DNA of 64,000 nucleotides from the NCBI RefSeq assembly GCF_042186555.1, contig NC_133324.1, positions 193,340,140 through 193,404,139 on the forward strand, in the 5' to 3' direction. The position numbers and the translations under genes are program-made. How positions within the stretch are numbered: the first letter of the stretch is position 1; each line of letters opens with the position of its first letter. The notes beneath the pieces were generated by a model. It made no database searches. It was not told the DNA's origin and saw only the letters and a list, made by a program, of their open reading frames with translations. Source of the stretch: Aquarana catesbeiana (lineage: Eukaryota; Chordata; Amphibia; Anura; Ranidae). Below are positions 45,980 to 57,890 of this stretch, piece by piece.

Positions 45980-47622
45980 TTATTTTTTAATTTCATTGGG
46001 TATGACTCAGGGGTCAAAAGACTACTTCTTGAGCAGAGTATATTAGCTTCTTTTCAGCCAAATATTACAAGTCATGGTAAAGTCAATATAGAAAAAAGAC
46101 ATAAATAAGCATCTAGCATCCTTGGTATACTCAGGACCACTGGCTGAATGGTATCAAGGACCACATTTTCAACTCTATCAATATTTTTGTCTACCTACTA
46201 TATATTGCTACATGGATATTAAAGCTAAGCTAACTTATTACCTCCTAGCATATAACGTGCATGCCTTAACAGCTTTAACATGCCTTAACAGCAAATTGGG
46301 CTATGCAACATCTTTAGAAAAATTTTACTGGGGATAGTAAAAGGCTTTCTTTGTCCCCATGTTTTAACAGTGCCTTTACTATGTAATAAGAAGAAATGTA
46401 TTTTATTTTTTAAACTTAGTTAGTACATTGATTCTTATTCAGTGCAGCTTTAATTCAATATTCATGTATTCTCTTTTACTTTCACAACTCCATCTTTGAT
46501 TACTCCATTAAAAAGGGATTATTATCACCTTTACTCAGTGAAGCTGTTCTTATATGGTCCAATAAAGAGTAAATCTGTAGAATCATAAAAATGTTTAGCT
46601 TTGATCATAAATCATAATAATATCCTGCAAATGCTTTGCTTGGCAGACTTGCATTACCTTTAAGCATTTATGATCATAGAATCATAGACATATTAAATCT
46701 AAAGATATTGATGCCGTATCTTTTTTCTTTTATGAAAATAGAGAGTAGTCATACAGCAAGGATGACCTGGAAGCCCTTTTTTATAAAACTCAGAATAGTG
46801 GTCAAAGTACAGTAGCCCAAAGCAAACAATCAGGAACTGTCTTTCATTGTAATTGTAAATTACTAAAAGATGGATTCTGATAAGCTGCTATTGGGTTACT
46901 GCTGATTTATGACATGATTATTTCTACCACTTATTCCCTTGAGATAGCATTCTGCAAGCAAGAGCATGACCATCCTATGTGTATACAAGGCACAAGTATA
47001 TTTGCTATACTATATGCATTGGAACCAAAGCTGAATTAACCTGGAATAACCGGGGATCATTAACACTGCCTCTATTTCCATATATTTTCTGCATTTCACA
47101 GTGGAAGTAAAATAAATGAACAATTAATAATACATTTTTTCAATTAGCCCCATTCCCTCCAAGCAGTGCATCGTGAGAAAATGAATTGTGCTGCATTTTA
47201 TAAGCATTTAAAATGCATAAATATGCTTGTACATTTATATTTTAAAACGTCATGATCTACTACATGTCTGAGCAAAAATTTGCAGATAAAATAGTTATTT
47301 TCGGTAATAAATGTGGCAGGGCACTAGCACATGTTCTGCATCGCAAGATTAACCACACTTACATACCCCAGATCCAAACTTCATCACAACCACTCAATCT
47401 TTATGTTAAGTCCACGCAAAAATACTCAGATAACATAGCTCATAAATATAGCCAGAAGAGAGTGGCCAGCTTTCCCCTCTTCAACTGCGGTTGACACCGA
47501 ACCTGCTTGTGAATCTCCCAGCACCATCGGGCAGATGCCCGCCTTACAGATGAACCTGTTATATTTATTTTCATGTGAGTGGCCCCTTTTTAGTTTTAAT
47601 TAAAGTGGTTTTAATGTATTAT
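45980..47622. other. Unassigned AT-rich sequence
   Basis: No domain, TIR pair or tandem array seen. A short inverted pair GATCATAAATC...GCATTTATGATC (46602-46674) is the only structure noted. Confidence 0.45.
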
Positions 47623-47627
47623 ACTTA

Positions 47628-48002
47628 TGCAGCGTACACACGGTCGGACAATCCGATCGTGTGTGGGCTTCATCGGACCTTCAGCAGACTTTTCCAGTCG
47701 AAAATCTGACGGACTTTAGATTTGGAACATGCTTCAAATTTTTACGTCGTAACTCCGCTGGACCCAGAAATCCGCTCGTCTGTATGCTAGTCAAACGGAA
47801 AAAAAACGATGCTAGGGCAGCTATTGGCTACTGGCTATCAACTTCCTTATTTTAGTCCGGTCGTACGTTATCACGTACGAATCCGTCGGACTTTGGTGTG
47901 ATTGTGTGCAGGCAAGTCCGTTCATTAAAAAGTCCGTCGGAAGTCCGTTGGAAAGTCCGTCGGACCAGTCCGGTCGAAAAGTCCGCCCGTGTGTACGCGG
48001 CT
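47628..48002. mobile_element. Harbinger-type MITE D
   Basis: The left TGCAGCGTACACACGGTCGG and right CCGTGTGTACGCGGCT are inverted repeats with TTA on both sides (47625-47627, 48003-48005). It is dense in GTCCGTCGGA and GTCGGAC motifs, like MITE E, and shares CAGCTATTGGCTACTGGCTA with it in opposite orientation. Confidence 0.85.
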
Positions 48003-48419
48003 TTAGAGGTGCTTCTTCCTGTTTTTTCTTTCTTTCTGCATTGTCTTTCGGAGAGTTGGCTTCCTCCTTTGGATGAGCTTGCCCTGGAACAACTTATTTG
48101 GACATTTTAAGGACTTCCTTCACTATTGGTTTCAGAAATCCTTTAAAGGACTTTATTGCCTTTGAGCAACTGTATAAGAACTGTTTTACTATTGATATAA
48201 AATTTTCTCTTGAGGCTTCCCCTCTTGTATTATGCACCTAAAATATCTTCTCCTGGTCATTAATCACTGATGACCTGTTATTATCAAGCTTCATATTTCT
48301 ATGCCAGCTACAGTGTGCAAATTTAAGCATTTTAGCGACCTGACTAACAATGTCATTTACATAAAATCCTAAATGTGTCCCCTCCCCCAACAGTTACAAA
48401 CACTCCAATCAAATTTCCC

Positions 48420-49780
48420 TTTCAGAATAGGCCCTCATTCACTAAAGTACCTTGGGATCCATGTCCCCTCTGACTTACCCAATTGTTTTCTCTGAACTAC
48501 CAACAAATACTTCATAGAACTGTAACAGACCTTTAAACCTATGACTGGAAAATGTTCTCTGTTCGCCAGAATCAACATATTAAAAATGGACATAAGCTCT
48601 GGTTTGTGCTTTACCTGTTTCAGACTCCTTCTTTTACTGTTCCTGATTCATTCCTTGAAAAACTACAAGAAACCTCTATGTAATTCATCTGGGGGTTGAG
48701 TCACCCTAGACTACATCATAAAATACTCCCTCTTCTTAAACTTAGAAATGAAGCAAGCACCCCAAACATTGCTCACTAGAGTAGTAAACTAGATGCATCA
48801 TCAAAATACTAAACTTTGGGTGGACATTGAACAAAAAAATTCAATTATATTGACCTATGAGCCCCACTGTTGATAAGCTCTAAATTAGGGATAGATAAAC
48901 CCTTCCTACCATCCTTTTTAATCAAATGCTAGCTGTTTCTGACAGCACCATTTCATCTATACCCATCTCCTCTTATATTGGCCCCACGACACCATGTTTT
49001 CATAATCCTGCATTTCCCCCAGCAATGCAGAGAACTACGTTTGGGGCCTGGACCAAATCCTCTTATTGAAGGAGCGTGCAAGCATTACAATACAACACAG
49101 CGAGCCACACATCTTGATCAATAGTCCAATCAGCAAGCCCATCAATAATTTGTATATTTCTGCAGTCTCTTCCAGACAAGACCAAACTAACTTCACCATC
49201 TACCTTTTTGAAAATGTACTTCTACCAGATCCCCCACCCACTACTAACATTGTATTCCAACTATACAATATTTTTACTCAAACGACCTATCCTGAGCTAC
49301 CCTACCTGGGAAAGAGGAATTGGAACTTCAAAGGCCTTTATACTCCCCCATAAACTATCCAAAGAATGCAAGGCACAACGAAAAAACTTTAAAATCCTTT
49401 CTCTTTGGTATAAATGCTTGACTATCCTTCACACTTTCTACCCCTCTGTTCTAGAAAAATGTTGACTATGCCATGCCAGAAATGTACAATTATCAAACTA
49501 TTTTGTCTCACATACCACAGATCTACACTAGGGTGACAGATAATAAGATACAAAATATCCAGACAACCAAAAGAAAAACAAAAAGGCATTTTATGCCATT
49601 TCCTCATCGCAGTGAGAACAGTCATGCCTATACATTGCTGCTCACCAATGGCACCATCTCTAGCAGAATGGGTTATGGAATTAGATTCTGTCATACGTCT
49701 TGAACACCTTGCCACAAATAAGATACATTAGATAGATATACTTTAACTTGAGCTGGTATTACGACATTCTTAAGAGTTCT
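48420..49780 (+). pseudogene. L1-like LINE 3' fragment (RT thumb and Cys-rich end)
   Basis: Scattered plus-strand blocks read KYLGIHVPSDLP (48445 on), then CSLFARINILKMDI and FIWGLSHPR. These follow the order of the post-catalytic RT 'thumb' of L1/Tx1-type LINEs (KYLGI; LSLFGRINLIKM; FIW). About 1 kb later CHARNVQLSNY recalls their C-terminal Cys/His motif. Stops and shifts are frequent, the catalytic core and ORF1 are missing, and no poly-A tail is seen. Assignment rests on motif order; the exact clade is uncertain. Confidence 0.6.
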
Positions 49781-49884
49781 GAGATTTATTATCCAACTAA
49801 TAGCACTTTCACTATCCCCTGACTGTGACAGATATAGGGAGAGCTTATTGCTCCACCTCTACCCTTCCTTTCATTACTCTGTCA

Positions 49885-51200
49885 TTGGTGTCAGCGGGAG
49901 TGAGAATGTTGCTTACATTGGAGTCAGTGGGAGAGGAATTTCCCTTACATTGATGTCATTGGGAGTAGGAAAGTCCCTACACTGCTGTCAATGGAAGAAA
50001 GAATACATGCATTGGTGTCATTGCTAGAAGGGAAACCTCTTAGATTGGTGTCAGTGGGAGCAGGCATGCCTCCTACGTCAGTGTCAGTGGGAGAAGGAAT
50101 ACCTTTTAAATTGCAGTCAGTGGGAGTAGGAATGCCTCCTACGTCAGTGTCAATGGGAGAAGCAATACCTTATACATTGCTGTCAGTGGGAGTAGGAATG
50201 TCCCTTACGTTGGAGTTAGTAGAAGTAGGAATACCTCTTACATTGGTATCAGTGTGAGAAGGAAAAATACTTACATTGTTGTCAGTTGGAGAAAGAATAC
50301 CAACATTGGTGGCAGTGGGAATAGGGATACCTTTTACATTGCTATCAATTTAAGAAGAATGTCCCTTATTTTGGTGTCACTGAGAGTAGGAATGACCCTT
50401 ATATTGCTGTTATTGGGAGAAAGAATGCTTCTTACATTGTGTCAGTGGGAGAAGGGATACTTCTTACATCAGTGTCAACAGGAGAAGGAATACCTCTAAT
50501 GCCGCGTACACACGGTCGGACTTTTCGTCTACAAAAGTCCGACAGCCTGTCCGACAGACTTCCGGCGGACTTGCAGCAGACTTTCTAACGAACGGACTTG
50601 CCTACACACGACCACACAAAAGTCCGACGGATTCGTACGTGATGACGTACACCAGACTAAAATAAGGAAGTTCATAGCCAGTAGCCAATAGCTGCCCTAG
50701 CATGGGTTTTTGTCCGTCGGACTAGCACACAGACGAGCGGATTTTGGGGTCCGTCGTAGTTACGACGTAAAGATTTGAAGCATGTTTCAAATCTAAAGTC
50801 CGTCGGATTTGAGGCTGAAAAAGTCTGCTGAAAGTCCGGAGAAGCCCACACACGATCGGATTACCAGCCAGCTTTAGTCCGTCGGCATCCGTTGGACTTT
50901 TGTAGACGAAAAGTCTGACCGTGTGTACGCGGCATTACACTGATGTCAGTGGGACTAGGAATGGCCCTTACATTTGAGTAAGTAGGAGTAGGAACACCCC
51001 TTAAATTGATGTCAGTGGGAGTAGGAATGTCTCTTTCACAACTGTGTCAACAGAAGTAGGAAAACATCTGTGTCAGTGGGAGTAGGAATACCTCTTACAT
51101 TGTTGTCGGTACGAGAAGAAAAAACTTCTACATCGGTGCAGTGGAAGCAGGAATACATTACACTGGCATCAGTGGTAGTAGGAATTCTGCTTAGGAATAC
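49885..51200 (+). repeat. Minisatellite of ~33-bp TTGGTGTCAGTGGGAGTAGG units
   Basis: The unit TTGGTGTCAGTGGGAGTAGG is followed by AATACCTCTTACA. About 26 diverged copies run in two blocks (49885-50497 and 50938-51200) separated by Harbinger MITE E. The MITE therefore inserted into an existing array. Confidence 0.9.
50500..50934. mobile_element. Harbinger-type MITE E inserted in a minisatellite
   Basis: TAA (50497-50499), then TGCCGCGTACACACGGTCGG; the right end CCGTGTGTACGCGGCA, then TTA (50935-50937). The TIR extends about 40 bp (GACTTTTCGTCTACAAAAGT). It belongs with MITE D, in reverse orientation, and shares terminal sequence with copies A and C. Confidence 0.88.
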
Positions 51201-51254
51201 TAATTTTTGTAAACTGAAAATCTAATACAAATAAATTACTTGAGTGCAGCTCCA

Positions 51255-51358
51255 ATTGCTAACTCTTACCTAAACCTCAACCTAACCTCTGATCCTAACC
51301 TTTAACCTGAGCCCAGCCCTAAAAAATTAACCTTTAACCTTAACCTAACCTTTAACTC
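51255..51358. repeat. Degenerate CCTAACC-type tract
   Basis: CCTAAACCTCAACCTAACCT, TCCTAACCTTTAACC and CCTTAACCTAACCTTTAAC recall a decayed (CCCTAA)n array. A true telomeric origin is not established. Confidence 0.45.
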
Positions 51359-51811
51359 CATATATACAGTATGTTCACTGTGACCTGTATGAAATTAGGT
51401 CATTTACTTTTGTAGAAGTTGTTTGAAAAAAATACACAACATTCTCTGCATTAGTCAGCATAATGCCGCGTACACACGACCGGTGTTGCAATTGGAATAA
51501 ACTCTGAAGGTTTCCCTCGACGGAACTCCGACGGAATTCCACTCAAGCGGTCTTGCCTACACACGGTCACACCAAAGTCCGACCGCCCAGAACGCGGTGA
51601 CATACACCATGTGCAACGGGACTAGAAAAAACAAGTACAATAGCCAGTGTGCCGCCCTTTGGGCTCCTTTTGCTAATCTTGTGTTTATCTCATGTTAGTA
51701 GAAGTTTGGTGAGAGACGATTTGCACTTTTCAGCTTTCGTGCTTTTCAGTCTGTTACTGCTCTTCAGTTTGTGCTTGTGGTTTTGTATCTGCTTCTGACA
51801 GCCATACACAT

Positions 51812-52023
51812 GGCGGAATACAAACTCAACCACATCATTTTATCCTGCTGCATATTGCAATTATCTTGCCTCAGTTGGGCCTGAGGCTGCAGTTCCTGTG
51901 AATTCCCTGACAGACCTGGATACTGGCCGTCCTAGCTTGGCACCGCAAAGCGCCCATGAAGTTTGGGATAAATATGTCAATTATTTTACGGGTAGGGGGG
52001 CCATTGCGATGCCAGACAATGTA
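51812..52023 (+). pseudogene. Harbinger transposase remnant (start joined to C-terminus)
   Basis: A start-like ATG (about 51810) opens a short stretch that leads at once into LNHIILSCCIL, which aligns with INHVVLCCCILHHFLRRN near the end of copy B's transposase. A shifted frame then reads SAHEVWDKYVNYFTGRGAIA before a stop at 52021-52023, matching copy B's NARDLWQKYLDYFVGRGAVA. The whole catalytic core is therefore deleted. Upstream sequence (GCCGCCCTTTGGGCTCCTTT) matches copy B's 5' flank near 17845. Confidence 0.75.
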
Positions 52024-52349
52024 TAAATATTTTTTTACAAATGAAAAAAATATATCTCATAAAATCTTGCATTTTCTTTATTGCTTGTGTTTCTTTTTGG
52101 CTGTCTCCTAGGTTCTCCTAGTGCACTTGTAGTGCCAAGTGGATTTTCCTTTAGTAAATAAGCCCCAAAATTACTTCCAAAACTGGTATTGAGCATTGAA
52201 AGAAGAAGCCACACATTGTTGATTCTCAAAATTTTTACTCTGTGCACATTCACATGTGCGTTATAAAATGTTTTAGAAAATTATTTTTTTTTCTCAATTA
52301 TTTTTTTTTTTTTTTTTAGGGAAACAGGCATGTTTCAAAACATAACATA

Positions 52350-53945
52350 CAGTGGGGCAAAAAAGTATTTAGTCAGCCACCTATTGTGCAAGTTCTCCCA
52401 CTTAAAAAGATGAGAGAGGCCTGTAATTGTCATTATAGGTATACCTCAACTATGAGAGACAAAATGTGGAAACAAATCCAGACAATCACATTGTCTGATT
52501 TTTGAAAGAATTTATTTGCAAATTATGGTGGAAAATAAGTATTTGGTCACCTACAAACAAGTAAGATTCCTGGCTCTCACAGACCTGTATCTTCTTCTTT
52601 AAGAGGCTACTCTGTCCTCCACTCATTACCTGTATTAATGGCACCTGTTTTAACTTGTTATCAGTATAAAAGACACCTGTCCACAACCTCAAACATTCAC
52701 ACTCCAAACTCCACTATGGTGAAGACCAAAGAGCTGTCGAAGGACACCAGAAACAAAATTGTAGACCTGCACCAGGCTGGGAAGACTGAATGTGCAATAG
52801 GCAAGCAGCTTGGTGTGAAGAAATCAACTGTGGGAGCAATAATTAGAAAATGGAAGACATACAAGACCACTGATAATCTCCCTTGATCTGGGGCTCCACG
52901 CAAGATCTCACCCCATGGGGTCAAAATGATCACAAGAACGGTGAGCAAAAATCCCAGAACCACACGAGGGGGCCTAGTGAATGACCTGCAGAGAGCTGGG
53001 ACCAACGTAACAAAGGCTACCATCAGTAACACACTACGCCGCTAGGGACTCAGATCCTGCAGTGCCAGACGTGTCCCCCTGCTTAAGCCAGTACATGTCC
53101 AGGCCCGTCTGAGGTTTGCTAGAGAGCATTTGGATGATCCAGAAGAGGATTGGGAGAATGTCATATGGTCAGATGAAACCAAACTGTTTGGTAGAAACAC
53201 AACTCGTCGTGTTTGGAGGAGAGAGAATGCTGAGTTGCAACTAAAGAACACCATATCTACTGTGAAGCATGGGGGTGGCAACATCATGCTTTGGGGCTGT
53301 TTCTCTGCAAAGGGAAAAGGACGACTGATCCGTGTACATGAAAGAATGAATGGGGCCATGTATCGTGGGATTTTGAGTGCAAACCTCCTCCCATCAGCAA
53401 AGGCATTGAAGATGAAATGTGGCTGGGTCTTTCAGCATGACAATGATCCCAAACACCGCCCAGGCAACGAAGGAGTGGCTTCGTAAGAAGCATTTCAAGG
53501 TCCTGGAATGGCCTAGCCAGTCTCCAGATCTCAACCCCATAGAAAACCTTTGGAGGGAGATGAAAGTCCATGTTGCCCAGCAATAGTACCAAAACATCAC
53601 TGCTCTAGAGGAGATCTGCATGGAGGAATGGGCCAACATACCAGCAACAGTGTGTGACAACCTTGCAAAGACTTAAGAAAACGTTTGACCTCTGTCATTG
53701 CCAACAAAGGATATATAACAAAGTATTGAGATGAACTTTTGATATTGACAAAATACTTATTTTCCACCATAATTTGCAAATAAATTCTTTCAAACATCAG
53801 ACAATGTGATTGTCTGGATTTGTTTCCACATTTTGTCTCTCATAGTTGAGGTATACCTATGACGGCAATTACAGGCCTCTCTCATCTTTTTAAGTGGGAG
53901 AACTGGCACAAGTGGTGGCTGACTAAATACTTTTTTGCCCCACTG
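52350..53945 (+). mobile_element. Tc1-like transposon inserted in Harbinger copy C
   Basis: Inverted ends CAGTGGGGCAAAAAAGTATT and AATACTTTTTTGCCCCACTG, flanked by TA on both sides. Terminal repeats extend about 210 bp (to GGTGGAAAATAAGTATTTGG), long for Tc1 but common in vertebrate Tc1-like families. 1596 bp in all, with one decayed transposase gene. Confidence 0.93.
52716..53675 (+). pseudogene. Tc1-like transposase (four visible lesions)
   Basis: Starts MVKTKELSKDTRNKIVDLHQ, the first helix-turn-helix of the paired-type DNA-binding domain; the second half follows (GGLVNDLQRAGTNVTKATIS). The catalytic core shows WENVIWSDETK, the Gly-rich HGGGNIMLWGCF, FQHDNDPKH and WPSQSPDLNPIENLW (D, D and E). 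In-frame stops at 52884-52886, 53043-53045 and 53584-53586 and a frameshift near 53457 disable it. It is nearly full length (about 320 codons), so loss is recent compared with the 18-kb and 45-kb Tc1 copies. Confidence 0.92.
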
Positions 53946-54048
53946 TATACAATTCTGGAAAGTTCAACGTATAAAAACTGAAGGCAGTTTTTTGTCAAAA
54001 ATGTCTTGATATTGCCTTCATCAGATGTGGTGATGTCACCCCTGTAAA

Positions 54049-54287
54049 AGCCAAATTTTGAAGATGCACACAAAGTGGGAGTCCAAATGGGTATTTCCCT
54101 CCTGATCCCATGCCTAATGTCAACATGTGCTATCGCCCATCATGGGGGATCAATGGACATGTTTTGTGGGTGCAACCCCTTCCTCTCACCTACTAGAGTT
54201 ACGAGGAAGGGGCACCCACAAAATGCGTACATTGAGATCCCCTGATGGCAGATAGCACACCGTGTGCATCTTCAAAACTTGGCTTTT
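54049..54287. repeat. Hairpin between Myb and transposase remnant (copy C)
   Basis: Outer arms AAGCCAAATTTTGAAGATGC and GCATCTTCAAAACTTGGC; inner arms GTGCTATCGCCCATCATGGG and its complement. It occupies the same place as the hairpin of copy B and shares GTCAACATGTGCTATC, ATCAATGGA and GAGGAAGGGG. Confidence 0.85.
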
Positions 54288-54352
54288 AAAATGTACAAAA
54301 AACAATTGGTTTAGTCCAACAAATGGGAAAATGGATGGGATTTGAAAGAACT

Positions 54353-55665
54353 TTATATTCTCCCCAACACATCTATCATGTTCTTCATTTGTTGTTCCAT
54401 AACATTCAGTTTCTTCCTTATAATGTCTATTTCACCATTCAACACCATGATGTCGTGGATGAGCCTTTGGGCGCTGTCACTTGTGAAAGGTTCAGCTTGC
54501 TCTTCAACAACCAGCACATCACCTAAAAATTGGTTAAAAAACATGTATTATAAATATGCAGGCATACATAGATTACCTGGAGTGTCAGACACTCACCCGT
54601 TTGGGTGACAATCTCGCCCACTTCCTCCAACTCTCTCTTCCTCCAGATCCTCAGGGGGTCTTGGGCTGATTTCCCCTTCTTGGTGATGTGGGGGGTCCCT
54701 GGTGTCCTCTGAGTGGTGTCCTCCGAGTCTTTTCTCCCCTATGAGAATGAAACAAAAGATATACTTAGCACACAGATACTTGAGTCCAGAAATAGGAATG
54801 TGAAACATTGCTGGGAAGTGGGGTACAATTATCTGTTTTGGCCAGAGTTCCAAGCTGAGGACATGATTTTTGACCTTAGCAAAGCTGGTAAGACCCTTTT
54901 TGTGACTATTTTCACACATGGAGACACCCCAAGTATCCACTGGAGAACCTGTGTTGGACACCTTAAAAAGTTTGTTCTTGTGTCCCACACTAGTGCTCCT
55001 GAGTCCAGATGTGTAAACAGCTGCTGAGTGTCCTCTGCTTATATTACACTGAATCAAGCTTGCATTTCATTCTAGTTACAAACACATCTAGACAGCAATG
55101 TACAAAACGTAATTTTATACAAATAGGCATGACCAAATGTATTTAACCTGTATCTACCCAAAACATCATATTTAATGAGCGAACGATGTTTCCTACGACC
55201 GATTACTGTGCCCACGAACATGAAAGGCGCCATTTTAAACTGTACAACAGTAAAGAAAAGCACATGGAGCAGCATGCAAGTAATAATAATGATAGGAACA
55301 CACGACAAGTACTTACTTTTTAGAAGCGCTCTCTTTATTCTTCTATACTGATCCTGCTCCCTCAGTTTAAGGTCTGACCAGCGTTTCCTTAATTGCTCCT
55401 TGGAGCATCGTACCCCAAAATTCTGCCACAGACTCTTCACAACTTTAGTCATGATCTTGGCCTTTCGCAAATTAGGGTTGGTGTACGGTCCATGCTTCCC
55501 ATCATAGTCATTCCTCCGCAAGATGTACACCATCTCCACCATCTCTTCAAAGGCCATATTGGAGGCCTTAAATCTTCTCCTCCGGGATCAGGTAGTTTCG
55601 GGCTCCGGGCTTTCCTCTTCCTCATTACTGGAATAATTTCCACACACCTGCTGTGTCTCCGCCAT
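54353..55665 (-). pseudogene. Myb/SANT-like Harbinger accessory protein (copy C)
   Basis: The start at about 55665 (AACATGGCGGAG) is homologous to copy B. The domain exon ends at donor AAA|GTAAGT near 55318 and encodes FEEMVEMVYILRRNDYDGKH and SKEQLRKRWSDLKLREQDQ. A middle acidic/Pro-rich exon lies near 54737-54598 (donor ACGG|GTGAGT). The last exon (54522-54353) ends in a helical LNGEIDIIRKKLNVMEQQMK segment. Two regions are strongly conserved between B and C: the domain exon and the C-terminal helix. A frame change between the start and MAFEEMVEM makes the first exon doubtful. Regulation probably comes from the region shared with the MADF gene (55665-55979). Confidence 0.7.
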
Positions 55666-55978
55666 GTTGCTCCTATTGCGCGCCAAAGAAAGAAGGGGCA
55701 GGGAATATTCGAGAAACAACGTCAGGGGCGGGCGACGCGGGCGAATTTTCACGCATGCGCAGTGTATATCAAGCTAACACCCATGTGTCGTACGTACGAT
55801 CTGTGTGTGGAGGAAGAAGGAACGGAAGTGGCGAGCATCCTAAACGAAGATAAAATTTGAACTTGGCCCATCACAGTGGCCTATACTGCTTCAAGATTTG
55901 AGGCCTATATTGGGATATGATAATGAGAGTTTAGGCTGACATTAGTGTTTTTGTCTTGTGTATTGTCTTACAGCAAAG

Positions 55979-57890
55979 ATGAATCACTTTAAGGACCCAG
56001 AATTCATGGCCAGTTTCAAAGACAGATACAGGGAGATGATGAATTTGTGGGAGGTGAAACACAGCTTATATTATAATAAACAAGCTAGGAGGTCATCGCT
56101 GGAGAAACTTCTGGAATTTGTGAAGACCCGTGTCCCCGATGCAACCATCAAGTTTTTGGACAGTAAAATTGGGATCTTGACGAACATGTATAAGAAGGAG
56201 CATAATAAGATCCAGAAATCCCTCAGATCAGGAGCAGCAGTAGAGGACGTGTATGTACCCAGGCTGTGGTACTTCAACAAACTGCGGTTTCTGAACAACC
56301 AGACTGAAACCAGGGAATCACTTTCTACCCTTCATTGCAGCCTTCCCTCCACCCTTCCCTCAACCCCAGCAGAGGCTGACGAGGAACAACCTGGGCCTTC
56401 CATCCTGGAAGAAGTGGATGCGCCCGTTGTAGCCAGGTATATTATTTGGAGACATATTTATTGTCCTAATATTAATGATGTTAACTAGATGTTATAATTG
56501 ATAACTAATTAATGATTTAAAACAAAGTGATTTACATATGAATAGACAGTAGTGGCCAAAAATGTTTGGGACAAGAAAGAAAAATGCTGGGGTCAGAATG
56601 ATAGTCTTTTCTAATTATTAACATTCAATTTGCAAGTCATGAGCTAAAAATTGTGTGTGATTGATGAAGCAAAAACTAAAACTATGTCCCTTTTTTATCC
56701 ACAGGATGAGCTCAGCCAGGAGGAGGGTCTGGAAAGTGGCAGGCAGGAGGAGGCCGTGGCTAGTGACAGCCAGGAGGTGGCCGTGCCCAGTGACAGCCAG
56801 GAGGTGGGCGGGCCCAGTGTCAGTGTCACTTTCTCACGTACCTGACTGATGAGCCCGATAGTGCAGAGGAAGGCCTCCCTTACGTATCCGACTCGCGGCC
56901 CCTGGTAGAGCAGACAGGTGGCACAGGAGTGCAGAATGGTATGAGTGCCTGGCAGAATCAACAGCAGATGGATCAGATGGCCAGCACAGCAGACAGGACC
57001 AGCAGGCTGAATGGATCAGCAGACAGGTGAGCAGACTAAATGGATCAGCAGACAGGTGAGCAGACTGGATGGATCAGCAGACAGGTGAGCAGACTGAATG
57101 GATCAGCAGACAGGTGAGCAGACTGGATGGATCAGCAGACAGGTGAGGCAAACCCGGACTGGAGCTGGATGGCTGCAGTAGGTAAGTATAGCAGACTGGA
57201 GGAGAGTCTTGGAACATCAGGCAGACCGGGTCGGTAATCAGGCTGGTAACAGAGGTACAAGAGGAGCAGGCAGAAGGAATCGTCAAACAAGCCAAGGGTC
57301 AGATGCAGGCGGATAACAGGAACAATCTCAAAACAAGCCGGGTCAAACGGGAGCAGATATCAGATCTTCAGGAAACACATACACAGAGCTGCAGATCAGA
57401 CAGCAAGGACACAGTGCTGCTGAGGTGTTTAAATAAGGCATCCTGTTGCAAATCACTGAAATCAGCCCGGACTAGGTTAACCCTTAGGTGGCAGATCCAT
57501 GACAGTCAGCCAACAGGTGGCTGGCCCCAGTAGGAGCCTCACCCAATCTGCCTTCAAACAAAAAGGCCCAGGAAGGGGACGATGACGAAGGAGGCAGCAT
57601 TGGGCCTCATTAGGGAAGCGAGTGAGGTCCTCAGAAGCCCCCCCGATGCTGAAGAGGCCTATGGCTGCTATATAGCCACAAGATTGTTGAAATTGGAGGA
57701 GGGCCAACACTTACTCTGTGAGGGAATTATTGTTGAGGCCCTTCAGAAGGGGTTGAGGGGCCAGCTGACAGAGAACAGCCATGTATATGAGCTCGCCATC
57801 CTTCTCCTCCTCCTGCCACAAGTCCACCACCAGAGCCACAGCCTCCAAGGAAGGCTGAAGGGAAGGCTGCAGGGAAGACTGCAGGGCAGC
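55979..57890 (+). pseudogene. MADF-domain Harbinger accessory protein (copy C)
   Basis: Exon 1 (55979-56436, donor CAG|GTATAT) is fully open and encodes a complete MADF domain: MNHFKDPEFMASFKDRYREM, NLWEVKHSLYYNKQARRSSL, MYKKEHNKIQKSLRSG and YVPRLWYFNKLRFL, then a Ser/Pro/Glu tail. Exon 2 begins at 56705 (acceptor CCACAG) with repeats of DSQEVAVP, soon breaking frame. A tandem 27- to 28-bp array and ~400 bp of extra DNA (56996-57535) interrupt it. The C-terminal exon resumes near 57582 (EAALGLIREASEVLRSPPDA, GLRGQLTENSHVYEL). MADF proteins bind DNA; here the exon is the best-preserved Harbinger coding sequence in the window. Confidence 0.75.
56990..57145 (+). repeat. Short tandem array, ATGGATCAGCAGACAGGTGAGC unit
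   Basis: About five units of 27-28 bp (GCAGACTGAATGGATCAGCA, GACAGGTGA) inside the MADF second exon region of copy C. Each unit regenerates a GTGAG splice-donor-like string. Confidence 0.85.

Noticed and set aside
49885..51200. Regularly spaced repeats that could suggest a CRISPR array
   Set aside because: Units are contiguous and diverged, with no constant repeat and unique spacer pattern and no cas genes; the context is a vertebrate-type genome.
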